From BD2-11 sp965115885 (GTDB lineage: Bacteria; Gemmatimonadota; Gemmatimonadetes; Longimicrobiales; Gaopeijiaceae), in assembly GCA_965115885.1 (NCBI GenBank), contig OZ220479.1, forward strand, positions 1,364,001 through 1,428,000: a DNA stretch of 64,000 nt, in the 5' to 3' direction. The first letter of the stretch is position 1. The number at the start of each line of letters is the position of its first letter. The notes under the pieces were generated by a model. That model ran no database searches. It worked only from the letters and a program-made list of their open reading frames with translations, and had not been told where the DNA came from. This document shows positions 27,234 through 34,624 of this stretch, piece after piece. The translations under genes and the position numbers were made by a program.

Positions 27234-28382
27234 ATGACTCGAGTCTCGGTATCTCCAAAGATGATCCACTGGGCCTGCGAGCGCGCGGGTCGAGACGTGG
27301 CCGACGTCGCGGTTCGCGTCCCGCAGATCACCGCGTGGGTTCGAGGTGAAAAGCGACCGACGCTCAGGCAATTGGAAAAGTTGGCAAAGGTCACGCATAC
27401 GCCGCTTGGCTACCTTTTTCTCCGCGATCCTCCTGACGAAACTCTACCGGTTCCGGATTATCGCGTTTTGTCCGGCGTCGTCCCCGAGAGGCCGAGTCCC
27501 GATTTGCTGGCGTCGCTCTACACGATGCAACGGCGGCAGGATTGGCTGCGCGAGTCCCTCGTGGGCGATGGCGAGAGTCCGCTTGCGTTCGTGGGGAGTG
27601 CCTGCTTGACCGACGAACCGAATGCCGTGGGTCGCGAGATGCGGCGGACGCTCGGCCTCGACGGGGGTTGGGCTGCCGGGGTGTCGACTTGGCTGGACGC
27701 TGTGCGGGAGTTGCGCCGATCGATCGAGCGCTTGGGCGTGATGGCGGTGATCAACGGCGTGGTGGGAAACAACACTAGGCGTCGATTGCGTGTGCAGGAG
27801 TTTCGCGGGTTCGCGCTCGTGGACCCGTACGCACCCTTGATCTTCGTGAACGGCGCCGACGCCAAGTCGGCGCAGTCGTTCACGCTCGCTCACGAGCTCG
27901 CGCACGTTTGGCTCGGCCGGGGGGGGATTTCCGGATTCGACGACTTGGACCCCGGTGGTTCGGACGTGGAGGACTGGTGCAACGCGGCGGCGGCGGAGTT
28001 GCTCGTGCCGGCCATGGCGTTGCGCACGCGGTGGAGAGATGTTCGCGACGACGCGGACCGTTTCGAGAGCATCGCCCGGACGTTCAAGGTGAGTTCGGTG
28101 GTCGCCGCCCGCCGGGCGCTCGACCTAGGTCTCGTGGACAAGGACGTCTTTTTCCAGTTCTACAACGACCATGTCCATCGCGGGGGTGGAGGCGGCGCCT
28201 CCGGTAGTGGAGGCGATTTCTACAGCAACCAGAACACCCGCGTCGGCGCGTTGTTCGCGAACCAAGTGATTCGGGCGGCGTTGGAAGGGCGGATTGGCTT
28301 CAAGGAAGCCTACGGTCTAACGGGGCTTTGGGCGGGGAGTTTCCGTGGGTACGCCAAACGGTTGGGCTTCGATCTTCCATGA
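27234..28382 (+). CDS. XRE-type HTH plus ImmA/IrrE metallopeptidase protein, copy 1
   Basis: A 382-residue protein of the COG2856 kind. An N-terminal helix-turn-helix (about residues 5-60, RVPQITAWVRGEKRPTLRQL) is followed by a spacer and then the ImmA/IrrE zinc protease domain. Its HExxH is in TLAHELAHVWLG and a likely third ligand Glu is in WCNAAAAELLVP. The tail has a glycine-rich patch (HRGGGGGASGSGGDFYSN) and then a helical end shared with copy 2. It overlaps or abuts the DUF4411 gene, the usual two-gene module of mobile regions. The protease presumably controls the module's own regulator or partner. ATG 27234 is chosen over TTG 27216; neither has a strong ribosome site. The gene is less GC-rich than the core genes. 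Confidence 0.88.
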   Translation: MTRVSVSPKMIHWACERAGRDVADVAVRVPQITAWVRGEKRPTLRQLEKLAKVTHTPLGYLFLRDPPDETLPVPDYRVLSGVVPERPSPDLLASLYTMQRRQDWLRESLVGDGESPLAFVGSACLTDEPNAVGREMRRTLGLDGGWAAGVSTWLDAVRELRRSIERLGVMAVINGVVGNNTRRRLRVQEFRGFALVDPYAPLIFVNGADAKSAQSFTLAHELAHVWLGRGGISGFDDLDPGGSDVEDWCNAAAAELLVPAMALRTRWRDVRDDADRFESIARTFKVSSVVAARRALDLGLVDKDVFFQFYNDHVHRGGGGGASGSGGDFYSNQNTRVGALFANQVIRAALEGRIGFKEAYGLTGLWAGSFRGYAKRLGFDLP

Positions 28383-28383
28383 A

Positions 28384-28899
28384 ATGATGCCCCAGCCGAT
28401 CTATCTCTTGGATTCGGACGTGTTGATCACGGCGAAGAACCAGTATTATGCGTTCGACCTCTGTCCGGGTTTCTGGCAGTGCGTGCTTCATCATCACCGG
28501 GAGGGACGGGTTTTCAGCATCGCCAGGGTTCGTCGCGAACTCCTCGCAGGGGGAGAGGACGCTCTCGTTCGCTGGGTTAAGGACAGCGTCCCTGACGATT
28601 TCTTCAAATCCGAAACGGAGGCGGAGATACGCGTATTTGACGAGATCATGGAGTGGGTCGAAGGCCGTGATCCGAGGTGGTCCGCTTCCGCGAAGGAGGA
28701 ATTCGCGCTGGGCGCCGATGGGTGGCTCGTCGCCTGCGGGCGGTTTCTCGGCGCCACGGTCGTGACCAATGAGCGGAGCGCGCCGGAATCGAGAAGAAAG
28801 GTCAAGCTGCCCGATGTGTGTGATCGCTTCGAAGTGCCCTGCCTCGACGCCTTCAACTGGCTGCGCCGGCTGAAGGCGCGATTCGATTGGATCGGATAG
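28384..28899 (+). CDS. DUF4411 PIN-like protein, partner of XRE-ImmA copy 1
   Basis: A 171-residue protein opening with YLLDSDVLITAKNQYYAFD and FCPGFWQ-like text (LCPGFWQCV), the hallmark of DUF4411. The family is predicted to have a PIN-like nuclease fold. Candidate metal-binding acids are the Asps in LLDSDV, Glu in RVRREL and Asp in GADGWLVACG, followed by ATVVTNE. Two ATG codons (28384 and 28387) follow the stop of the XRE-ImmA gene almost at once. The conserved pairing suggests a toxin-antitoxin-like or defence-linked unit with this as the RNase-like part. That function is an inference, not shown by the sequence. Confidence 0.85.
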   Translation: MMPQPIYLLDSDVLITAKNQYYAFDLCPGFWQCVLHHHREGRVFSIARVRRELLAGGEDALVRWVKDSVPDDFFKSETEAEIRVFDEIMEWVEGRDPRWSASAKEEFALGADGWLVACGRFLGATVVTNERSAPESRRKVKLPDVCDRFEVPCLDAFNWLRRLKARFDWIG

Positions 28900-29059
28900 A
28901 CAAGACGCTCTGCCATTCGTTCCCGCCGCCCGGGCCGGTCGTCCGGCGACGGGCGAGGATCGGTGCTGCGCACCCGGACCGAATCGGCCGACCCATCTTC
29001 CACATCGGTGGTTGCGGCATGTTGGTACGGGACCCGCGCCCGCGCTGGACGGTCGCGCG

Positions 29060-29560
29060 CGTCGCGTTCCGATCGCGTGCTTCGGGCCGTTCGAGTCCGC
29101 AGGCGCCATACTTCCACGAGGAGCGGATTGCGCTGATGTCCTGGGCCGACTGCCGCATGAGCTCCATCGAGGCCGATCCAAGCGCGAAGAAATCGCCCGC
29201 AGCTCGCCGATGCCGCGGAGTTCCCGGAACAGCTCGGGGGTGCGGTGAAGTTGGTCGAGTACGACCAAGCGGTTGCGCGCCGGTTCCAGGTAGCCGCCTG
29301 TGTCGGCCAGCCTCTTGCGGTGTGCCGGGTTCTCCGAGGGTCGAGGTCGAGAAAAGAGCCCAAGCCGCCCCGCATGCGACGCCGCGGTTGGGCCGTCGGT
29401 GTCGGCGATCATCCGGGCAAGCGTCGTTTTCCCGGATTTCCGTGGTCCGAGGAGCGCGACGGCCGGAAAGATCCGGAGGCGCTCCTTGATCGTCGGCCGC
29501 AGGCGGCGTGGAATCAGCGAAATCGTCACCGTGGTGTGCAATTTCTGCACTTGGCTCCGA
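29060..29560 (-). pseudogene. Decayed AAA ATPase of the DUF4143 / AAA_14 family
   Basis: Three frames on the minus strand together spell the start of a COG1373-type ATPase. Frame one gives VTISLIPRRLRPTIKERL and Walker A LLGPRKSGKTTLARM, and later RLVVLDQLHRTPELFRELR, the Walker B region. A second frame gives SFLDLDPRRT, and the third gives FFALGSASMELMRQSAQD, the sensor motif normally written FLLLGSAS.ELLRQS. At least two frameshifts separate them and no C-terminal DUF4143 domain is recognisable. GTGCAATTTCTGCAC at 29536-29550, a perfect 5-base inverted repeat, lies at its promoter end. Boundaries are approximate. This family is often found as single mobile accessory genes. Confidence 0.75.
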
Positions 29561-29716
29561 ATTTGCCAAACTGAAGGCGCCCTTCGAAAGTTGAGCCTCG
29601 CTGAAGCGGGGTCATCGGAACCCCGGGCCCGTCGACGGCTGGACGCGACCGACCGTTTCGCGGTACAGTAGGTGCAGTCCAGAATCGCTCGAGGTTCGGC
29701 CGCCGATGCCACGACC

Positions 29717-30868
29717 ATGATCCGTGTCCCCGTAAACCCCGATCTTCTCCGTTGGGCGCGAGAGCGCTCGGGGATCCCTCACGGGACCCTGATGGCGAAA
29801 TTCAAGAAGTTGCCGGAGTGGGAAGGCGGACGGACCCAGCCCACGATCAAGCATTTGGAGGCGTTCGCGCGTGCGGTCCATGTCTCCGTCGGCTATCTGT
29901 TCCTCACGGAACCTCCGGATGAACCCGTTCCCATACCCGATTTCCGGACCGTTGCTGGAAAGGAAATCACACGACTCAGTCCGAACTTGTTGGATACTAT
30001 CTACGCTTGTCAAGAGCGACAGATTTGGTACGAGGATTTTGTTCGTGCATCTGGACAGCCAAAACTCGATTTCGTGGGCAGTGTCACGGTCGACACGCCT
30101 CCCGAGACCGTCGCCGAAGAGATGCGGAAGACGCTTGATTTCGATCTGTCCGCCCGTCGAAAGTGCGGTACATGGACGAACGCCTTGCGGCTTTTCATCC
30201 AAGAAATCGAGAAGGCCGGTGTGCTGGTCATGGTCAGTGGCGTCGTCGGAAACGACAGTCGTCGCCGCCTCGATCCCGACGAATTCCGTGGGTTCGCATT
30301 GTCCGATCCATTCGCGCCGCTTGTCTTCGTCAACGGTCGCGACACCAAGGCGGCTCAAATGTTCACGCTTGCCCACGAAATGGCACACATTTGGCTCGGG
30401 GCTTCCGCATTGTCGAACCACGGCATAGTGCCGAAACCAGGATACCGATCCGAGGAAGTCTGGTGCAACTCCGCAGCTGCGGAACTCTTGGTTCCCTCGG
30501 CTGTGCTGCGTTCCGATTTGGTGAGCGATGAGCCGCTCCCCGACACCTTGTCCCGCCTAGCTCGTGCCTTCAAAGTCAGCTCTCTGGTCGTCTTGCGGCG
30601 CCTTCTCGACGTCGACTGGATTGATCGCCGTCGCTTCGATGTCGAGTGGCGGCGGGAAAACGAGCGTCTAGGGAGGCTCGCGTCCCGCGGTGGCGGAGGC
30701 AACTTCTATCGCACGACGATGTCGAGAGTGAGCCGACGATTTGCCCGTGCAATCGTGGTGAGCGCCCTCGAGGGTCGTACGCTCTACCGAGATGCGTTCG
30801 GGATGTTGGGAATCAGGAAGTCCGCGACTTTCGATAAACTGGTCCGGGAGCTCGACGTCTTGGAATGA
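29717..30868 (+). CDS. XRE-type HTH plus ImmA/IrrE metallopeptidase protein, copy 2
   Basis: A 383-residue paralogue of copy 1. The HTH region is residues about 5-60 (KFKKLPEWEGGRTQPTIKHL) and the zinc motif is TLAHEMAHIWLG, with the third-ligand region VWCNSAAAELLVP. The tail is again glycine-rich (LASRGGGGNFYRTTMSR) followed by the same helical end (ALEGRTLYRDAFGMLGI). Sequence divergence from copy 1 is large, so this is an old duplication or an independent gain rather than a fresh tandem copy. Base composition is visibly less GC-rich than in neighbouring core genes. A weak promoter, TGGACG 29640-29645 with TACAGT 29664-29669 (18-base spacer), lies upstream. The stop overlaps the start of a broken DUF4411 gene. 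Confidence 0.88.
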   Translation: MIRVPVNPDLLRWARERSGIPHGTLMAKFKKLPEWEGGRTQPTIKHLEAFARAVHVSVGYLFLTEPPDEPVPIPDFRTVAGKEITRLSPNLLDTIYACQERQIWYEDFVRASGQPKLDFVGSVTVDTPPETVAEEMRKTLDFDLSARRKCGTWTNALRLFIQEIEKAGVLVMVSGVVGNDSRRRLDPDEFRGFALSDPFAPLVFVNGRDTKAAQMFTLAHEMAHIWLGASALSNHGIVPKPGYRSEEVWCNSAAAELLVPSAVLRSDLVSDEPLPDTLSRLARAFKVSSLVVLRRLLDVDWIDRRRFDVEWRRENERLGRLASRGGGGNFYRTTMSRVSRRFARAIVVSALEGRTLYRDAFGMLGIRKSATFDKLVRELDVLE

Positions 30869-31370
30869 CTACTTATCTAATCGACACGAACGTCTTCATC
30901 CAAGCGAAGAACATGCACTATGGCTTCGACTTCTGTCCTGCGTTTTGGGATTGGTTGGAGGAACGAAATCGTTCTGAGCTGGTTGCAAGTGCCGCCGCGG
31001 TCGCCGGTGAATTGCACCGCAAATCGGACGATTCGTCACACTGGGCTGCGGCGCGAGGCCATGGTTTTTTCCGGGAACCGGTCTCGGCACCCTTTCGGCG
31101 CTAAAAACGGTGGCCGACTGGGTGGTCGGACGCGGATACGCCAGAGTGGCCGTCCATACGTTCATGGAACGTGCGGACGCGTGGCTGATCGCACATGCGC
31201 TGGCGCATGGAAACACTGTTGTGACGCACGAGGTCGCAGCCGAATCCGTAAGCAAGACCAAAATTCCAAACGTGTGCCACGGTCTCGAGGTGCCTTGCAT
31301 GGTGCCGCACACGATGCTAAGGCGAGAACGGGCGAGATTCGTTCTGGAGCGTGGCGACGGGACCGCCTGA
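30865..31370 (+). pseudogene. Frameshifted DUF4411 PIN-like gene, partner of XRE-ImmA copy 2
   Basis: Starts at ATG 30865 in ATGA overlap with the XRE-ImmA gene and gives MTTYLIDTNVFIQAKNMHYG and FDFCPAFWDWL, the DUF4411 opening. The frame stops at 31102 just after GFFREPVSAPFRR. The family sequence continues in another frame from about 31090 (LSALKTVADWVVGRGYARV) through ERADAWLIAHALAHGNTVVT to near 31370. A single-base change around 31085-31095 explains the break. The first-frame fragment (79 residues) keeps only the first Asp-bearing motif, so the nuclease is likely dead unless the base change is a sequencing error. Confidence 0.8.
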
Positions 31371-31419
31371 TCACGGCGACTGCTTGGACCGCGAGTCCAT
31401 GTCCCGCTCGGCGGTGCCG

Positions 31420-31885
31420 TGGACGCGGTTGTGACGCCGAGGGTCCGGTGCCCCAAGGCCGTGCGCCCCCGACACCGTAGTCTGGAGACCCGGCGCTTCC
31501 GGACGAATTTGGGGCACGAAGGCTCGCGGCGCCGAGTCCTGTGCGTAGCGCAAGGGAGTCCAGCTCGGTCCACGCCTCCTCCCAGACCGCCTGCATGAGC
31601 ACCGGGTCGGGGCCGTGGCGCTCGGCGAAGCCCAAGAGATCCTGCTCGCTCACCCCGAAGCGCTCGAGAGCCCTGCTGTCGGGCCGTCGGCGCGATCACT
31701 GCGCGAAAGATCGCGAAGCCGCCCTCCCGCTCGTCGTGCGCCAGAGCGTCCGGCAGAGCGCCGCGGAGACCAACACGCCGAAGACGCTGGCGCTCTGGGG
31801 GAACACCTCCGTCCACCCGTGGCCGACGTGCCAGAGGGACGACGGCGTAGACCAGACCGCCGATGAGGATGCCCACTTCGCCCAA
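31420..31885 (-). pseudogene. Unidentified decayed gene fragment
   Basis: On the minus strand a methionine frame gives MGEVGILIGGLVYAVVPL, a membrane-like start. It continues in another frame as HVGHGWTEVFPQSASVFGVL and ALCRTLWRT. After a stop, a third frame gives ALERFGVSEQDLLGFAERHG and AVWEEAWTELDSLALRTGL. These pieces read like ordinary protein with G/C-rich third positions, separated by frameshifts. I do not recognise the family, and it is possible that they belong to two different genes. Confidence 0.3.
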
Positions 31886-31894
31886 GGAGACGCG

Positions 31895-32050
31895 ATGATC
31901 GACGGTAGCACGAAGGTACAGGCGAGGGAGCTCTTGGAGCGAGGGGTGTCCAAGACCGCGGTCGCAACCCGATTCGGGGATCGCTCGGCGGACGCTGTAC
32001 TACTGGATTCCGGTGGTTGGCTGGACGACAAGGTGGGCGGCACCGGAGCC
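31895..32050 (+). pseudogene. N-terminal helix-turn-helix remnant of a transposase
   Basis: ATG 31895 gives MIDGSTKVQARELLERGVSK and TAVATRFG. After a one-base shift the recognition helix continues as ARRTLYYWI. This is the usual opening of IS21-like or integrase-core transposases (KxQxRELLxxGxSxRxIARxxGxSRxTVxxYI). Nothing of the catalytic core follows. Only the first 50 or so codons are left and they are out of frame, so this is a scar. Confidence 0.55.
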
Positions 32051-32174
32051 GGGACGCGCTCGCGGCGACTTCGGAATTCGAAGCTCGAGGACGTGCGCCC
32101 GGCATGTTCGGACGGTTCGGCATGTGGTCCGGAAAAAGGACGCCCCGCCCCCTGCACGAAAGACGCGTCGGTGC

Positions 32175-32312
32175 GCTCGCTGCCCTCGATCCGCCACCTC
32201 CAGAAGCTCGTTCAGGACGAGCGCCGCCGCGCGCGCGTCGCCCAACGCGCGGTGGCGTTCCTGCACCTCGACGCCGAAGCGTCGGCACAGAGCGTCCAAC
32301 GATGACGCTGCT
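32175..32312 (-). pseudogene. C-terminal remnant of a DnaQ-like 3'-5' exonuclease
   Basis: The minus strand reads SLDALCRRFGVEVQERHRA and LGDARAAALVLNELLEVAD. This is the last motif (ExoIII, H...D) of DEDDh exonucleases such as the DNA polymerase III epsilon subunit, with the catalytic His and Asp in HRALGDA. The upstream Asp/Glu motifs are missing because the IS1634 fragment begins where they should be. It is a truncated scrap and not a working gene. Confidence 0.6.
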
Positions 32313-32314
32313 GG

Positions 32315-32560
32315 GACGCCGAGCTGCTCGGTGCAAAGCCCTTGCCGCGCCGCCACAAGGTCGGCAAGCGCTTCGACGTCGAGTTCGAGTGGACCGACGA
32401 CTTCTTCTTCTGAGCGCGCAACGAGGGCCGCATCGCGGAGGAGGCCGCGCTGGACGGCGTCCGCATCGTCCGCACCAACGTGCCCGCCGAGACGCTCTCG
32501 CCCGAGGAGGCGGTCCGGTTCTACAAGAGCCCGAGCAGGGTCGAACTCCAGGTCCGTCGT
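32315..32560 (+). pseudogene. C-terminal remnant of an IS1634-family transposase
   Basis: The plus frame gives ELLGAKPLPRRHKVGKRFDV and EFEWTDDFFF, then a stop. It continues as ARNEGRIAEEAALDGVRIVR, TNVPAETLSPEEAVRFYKS and PSRVE. This matches the DDE-core end of IS1634 transposases (KVGKHF..., EEAxAAEAALDGIYVIRTSVP, VRAYKSLAxVE). The reading breaks off at the V-E of the core before the C-terminal helical part. A second remnant of the same family, covering the N-terminal half, lies near 58.7-59.0 kb. Confidence 0.7.
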
Positions 32561-32640
32561 CGTTGCGTTCGACACGTTGGAACGCACGACCTCTTGAGAA
32601 CCGTTCGAGGCGCGCATAGAATTTCCAAATCGCCCGCGCA

Positions 32641-32711
32641 TGGCCCGTCGTCTAATGGCAGGACACCGGTCTTTGGAACCGGCGGTGGTGGTTCGAATCC
32701 ACCCGGGCCAA
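32641..32711 (+). tRNA. tRNA-Gln (anticodon TTG)
   Basis: A 71-base cloverleaf. The acceptor stem TGGCCCG (32641-32647) pairs exactly with CGGGCCA (32704-32710). The anticodon arm is CCGGT-CTTTGGA-ACCGG with anticodon TTG at 32673-32675, and the T arm is GGTGG-TTCGAAT-CCACC. The D arm contains CTAATGGCAGG. The 3' CCA is not encoded, so CCA-adding enzyme is needed. It stands at the right border of the accessory island; its 3' end is not found repeated at the left border. Confidence 0.96.
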
Positions 32712-32742
32712 TCCGCTTCAGCCGCGGCAAGGAGGATCCGCC

Positions 32743-34530
32743 ATCTCGAGTCCGCTTTCCGGCTCGGCACTGTGGACGCTCGCGGCGGCGCTCGTCGCCG
32801 CTCCCGAGCAGGCGGAACGCCCGGACCCGAGCCCGCCCGCGCAGGAGGCGGACTCCTCCGCCGTCCACGCCCGGAGCCGCGATGCGCAGCGGCGTTTCGA
32901 GCGGGTGCGGGTGCGCCATCTTCCCGTCTCGCTTTCGTCCGGCTCGACGCCCTGCGACGAGCGCGTCGGGCGCATGTGCTACTGGCACGACGACGGCGAC
33001 TACGAGCCCGAGCCGGAATCGCCTCGGATCTCCGAGGCGCGCGAGAAATTGCTCGACGCCCTCGCCGGCGCCGCACGCCGCCTTCCGGGCGACGGTTGGA
33101 TCGCGGGGCAACGCGTGCACTACTTGGTCGAAGCGGGACGGGCGCGCGAAGCGCTCGCTCTGGCCCGTTCCTGCGAGGTGCCCGAACCCGGCTGGTGCGC
33201 GGCGTTGCGCGGCTTCGCTCTTCACCGCCTGGAGCGCTTCGAGGACTCCGAACGCGCCTATCGCGAGGCGCTCGAATTCATGGATGTCCGAATGGCCGAG
33301 GAATGGTCCTCGCTCGCGCTTCTGCTCGAGGAATGGGACCGATTTCATCCTGATCGGACCGCGCCCGAGGATCTCGAAGCGGCGCGTCGGCGGGTGTGGA
33401 CGCTTGCCGATCCCTACTATCTGGTGCCGGGGAACGACCGCTGGACCGAGCACATGAGCCGCCACACGGGCAGCCGCATTTTCGGCCGCGCGGCGAACCC
33501 CCACGGCCTGCCGTGGACCGCGGGACTGGACGAGCTCTCGATCCGCTACGGTCACGAGACCGGCTGGACCCGCTCCGTCCCCGCAGTCGGCTCCGGCATG
33601 CGTCCGGTCGTGTCCGGGCGTCATCCTCGGCATTCGGAGCGCTACATGCCCCCGGACGGCGTCCTGGCGGCCTCCACCCCCTCCGACGGCATGGCTTGGG
33701 GAGCGCCGGTGGAGCGGCGTCGCACGGCGTACGCGCCCTCCTACGCTCCCGAACTCGGCACTCTGCGAACGGTCGTGGCCCGGTTTCGGCGCGGCGATTC
33801 CCTGCTGGTGGTGGCGCCGTTCCGGATGGAGCGTCCCGGCGGCGAGGATCCGCTTGCGGGCGCGCCCCCCGCCGAATCCGCGTCTTCCCGCCTCGGCCGC
33901 GTTCGGGCCGGGCTCTTTCTCCTGCCCTGGGACGAGATCGCCTTCGAGCCCCGGCCCGCCGCCCGCCGCACCCGGGCGACGGGCGGCACGCTCTCGCTCG
34001 CCGTGCCGCTGGGAGACTACGCGTACAGCGTGGAGGTCCTCGACCGCGGCGCCGGGCAGGGCGCCCGCGCCCGCGGACATGTCGCGCTCGCCCCGCATCC
34101 GGACGACATCCCCGACCTCTCCGACCTGCTGGTCGCCGCGGACGCGCCTCCGTCGCCCCGATCGTTGGACGAGGTCGCGGACCGCCTTCTGCCTTCTCTC
34201 GAGCTGGGCGGGCTCCAGCGGCTGTCCGTCGTCTGGGAGGCGTACGGGCTCGGTCCGGAGGACGCCGAAATCTCGTACCGCCTGTCCGCCGAACGGTTGG
34301 ACCGTTCGTTGCTCGGCCGCGTGGGAGAGTTTCTGCGCCTGAGCCGACGTGCGGATCCCTTGCACCTGGAATGGAGCGAGCCCGGCCCGGACCGTCCGGG
34401 GGCCCACTTCCGGTCCGTGGAACTCGACCTGCGGAGTCTCGAGGCGGGAAGCTACGAGCTTCGGCTGGATTTGCGCGTCCGGGACTGGGCTCCGGTCGTC
34501 CGCAGGCGCCGCATGAGGATCGTCGGCTAA
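32743..34530 (+). CDS. Secreted protein of unknown function with a GWxTD-like core
   Basis: The frame is open from tRNA-Gln to TAA 34528. A perfect AAGGAGG (32729-32735) stands 7 bases before an ATC at 32743. From there the product begins ISSPLSGSALWTLAAALVAA, which looks like a signal peptide cut near AAPEQA. No ATG, GTG or TTG is in frame until GTG 32905, so an ATC start (or a base error in an ATG) is likely. The protein has a TPR-like helical stretch (about residues 100-200, CAALRGFALHRLERFEDSER). A block around WTLADPYYLVPGNDRWTEH and ELSIRYGHETGWTR recalls GWxTD proteins. A beta-rich second half follows. Function unknown. 595 residues from ATC, 541 from GTG. Confidence 0.7.
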   Translation: MSSPLSGSALWTLAAALVAAPEQAERPDPSPPAQEADSSAVHARSRDAQRRFERVRVRHLPVSLSSGSTPCDERVGRMCYWHDDGDYEPEPESPRISEAREKLLDALAGAARRLPGDGWIAGQRVHYLVEAGRAREALALARSCEVPEPGWCAALRGFALHRLERFEDSERAYREALEFMDVRMAEEWSSLALLLEEWDRFHPDRTAPEDLEAARRRVWTLADPYYLVPGNDRWTEHMSRHTGSRIFGRAANPHGLPWTAGLDELSIRYGHETGWTRSVPAVGSGMRPVVSGRHPRHSERYMPPDGVLAASTPSDGMAWGAPVERRRTAYAPSYAPELGTLRTVVARFRRGDSLLVVAPFRMERPGGEDPLAGAPPAESASSRLGRVRAGLFLLPWDEIAFEPRPAARRTRATGGTLSLAVPLGDYAYSVEVLDRGAGQGARARGHVALAPHPDDIPDLSDLLVAADAPPSPRSLDEVADRLLPSLELGGLQRLSVVWEAYGLGPEDAEISYRLSAERLDRSLLGRVGEFLRLSRRADPLHLEWSEPGPDRPGAHFRSVELDLRSLEAGSYELRLDLRVRDWAPVVRRRRMRIVG

Positions 34531-34545
34531 GCGCGCTCGCGCGCG

Positions 34546-34574
34546 TTGACGCCCCCCGCCCGGACATCTAGGCT
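34546..34574 (+). promoter_or_regulatory. Candidate sigma-70-type promoter for prs-rplY-pth
   Basis: TTGACG (34546-34551) and TAGGCT (34569-34574) are 17 bases apart, the ideal spacing, in the gap between convergent signals of the upstream gene and prs. The -35 box is near perfect; the -10 box has four of six consensus bases. The following stretch is locally A/T-rich (CTTAATAG). It would start transcripts around 34582, about 40-55 bases before prs. Confidence 0.55.
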
Positions 34575-34624
34575 TAATAGCTTTCCGCACGTCGAACCCG
34601 GTCCTTTCCAAAACGTCAGCCCCG

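Larger units (their letters stand above)
31371..32640. other. Debris region at the right end of the accessory island
   Basis: About 1.27 kb without an intact gene. It holds fragments of at least three mobile-element or accessory genes in succession (listed separately): an unidentified minus-strand fragment, a helix-turn-helix transposase start, a DnaQ-like exonuclease piece and the C-terminal half of an IS1634-type transposase. tRNA-Gln begins immediately at its right end. The density of broken genes marks it as a repeated insertion site. Confidence 0.7.

Noticed and set aside
31895..32305. A complete gene from ATG 31895
   Set aside because: Only the first helix-turn-helix of a transposase is recognisable and it is interrupted by a frameshift; the rest of the frame reads across the antisense exonuclease scrap.
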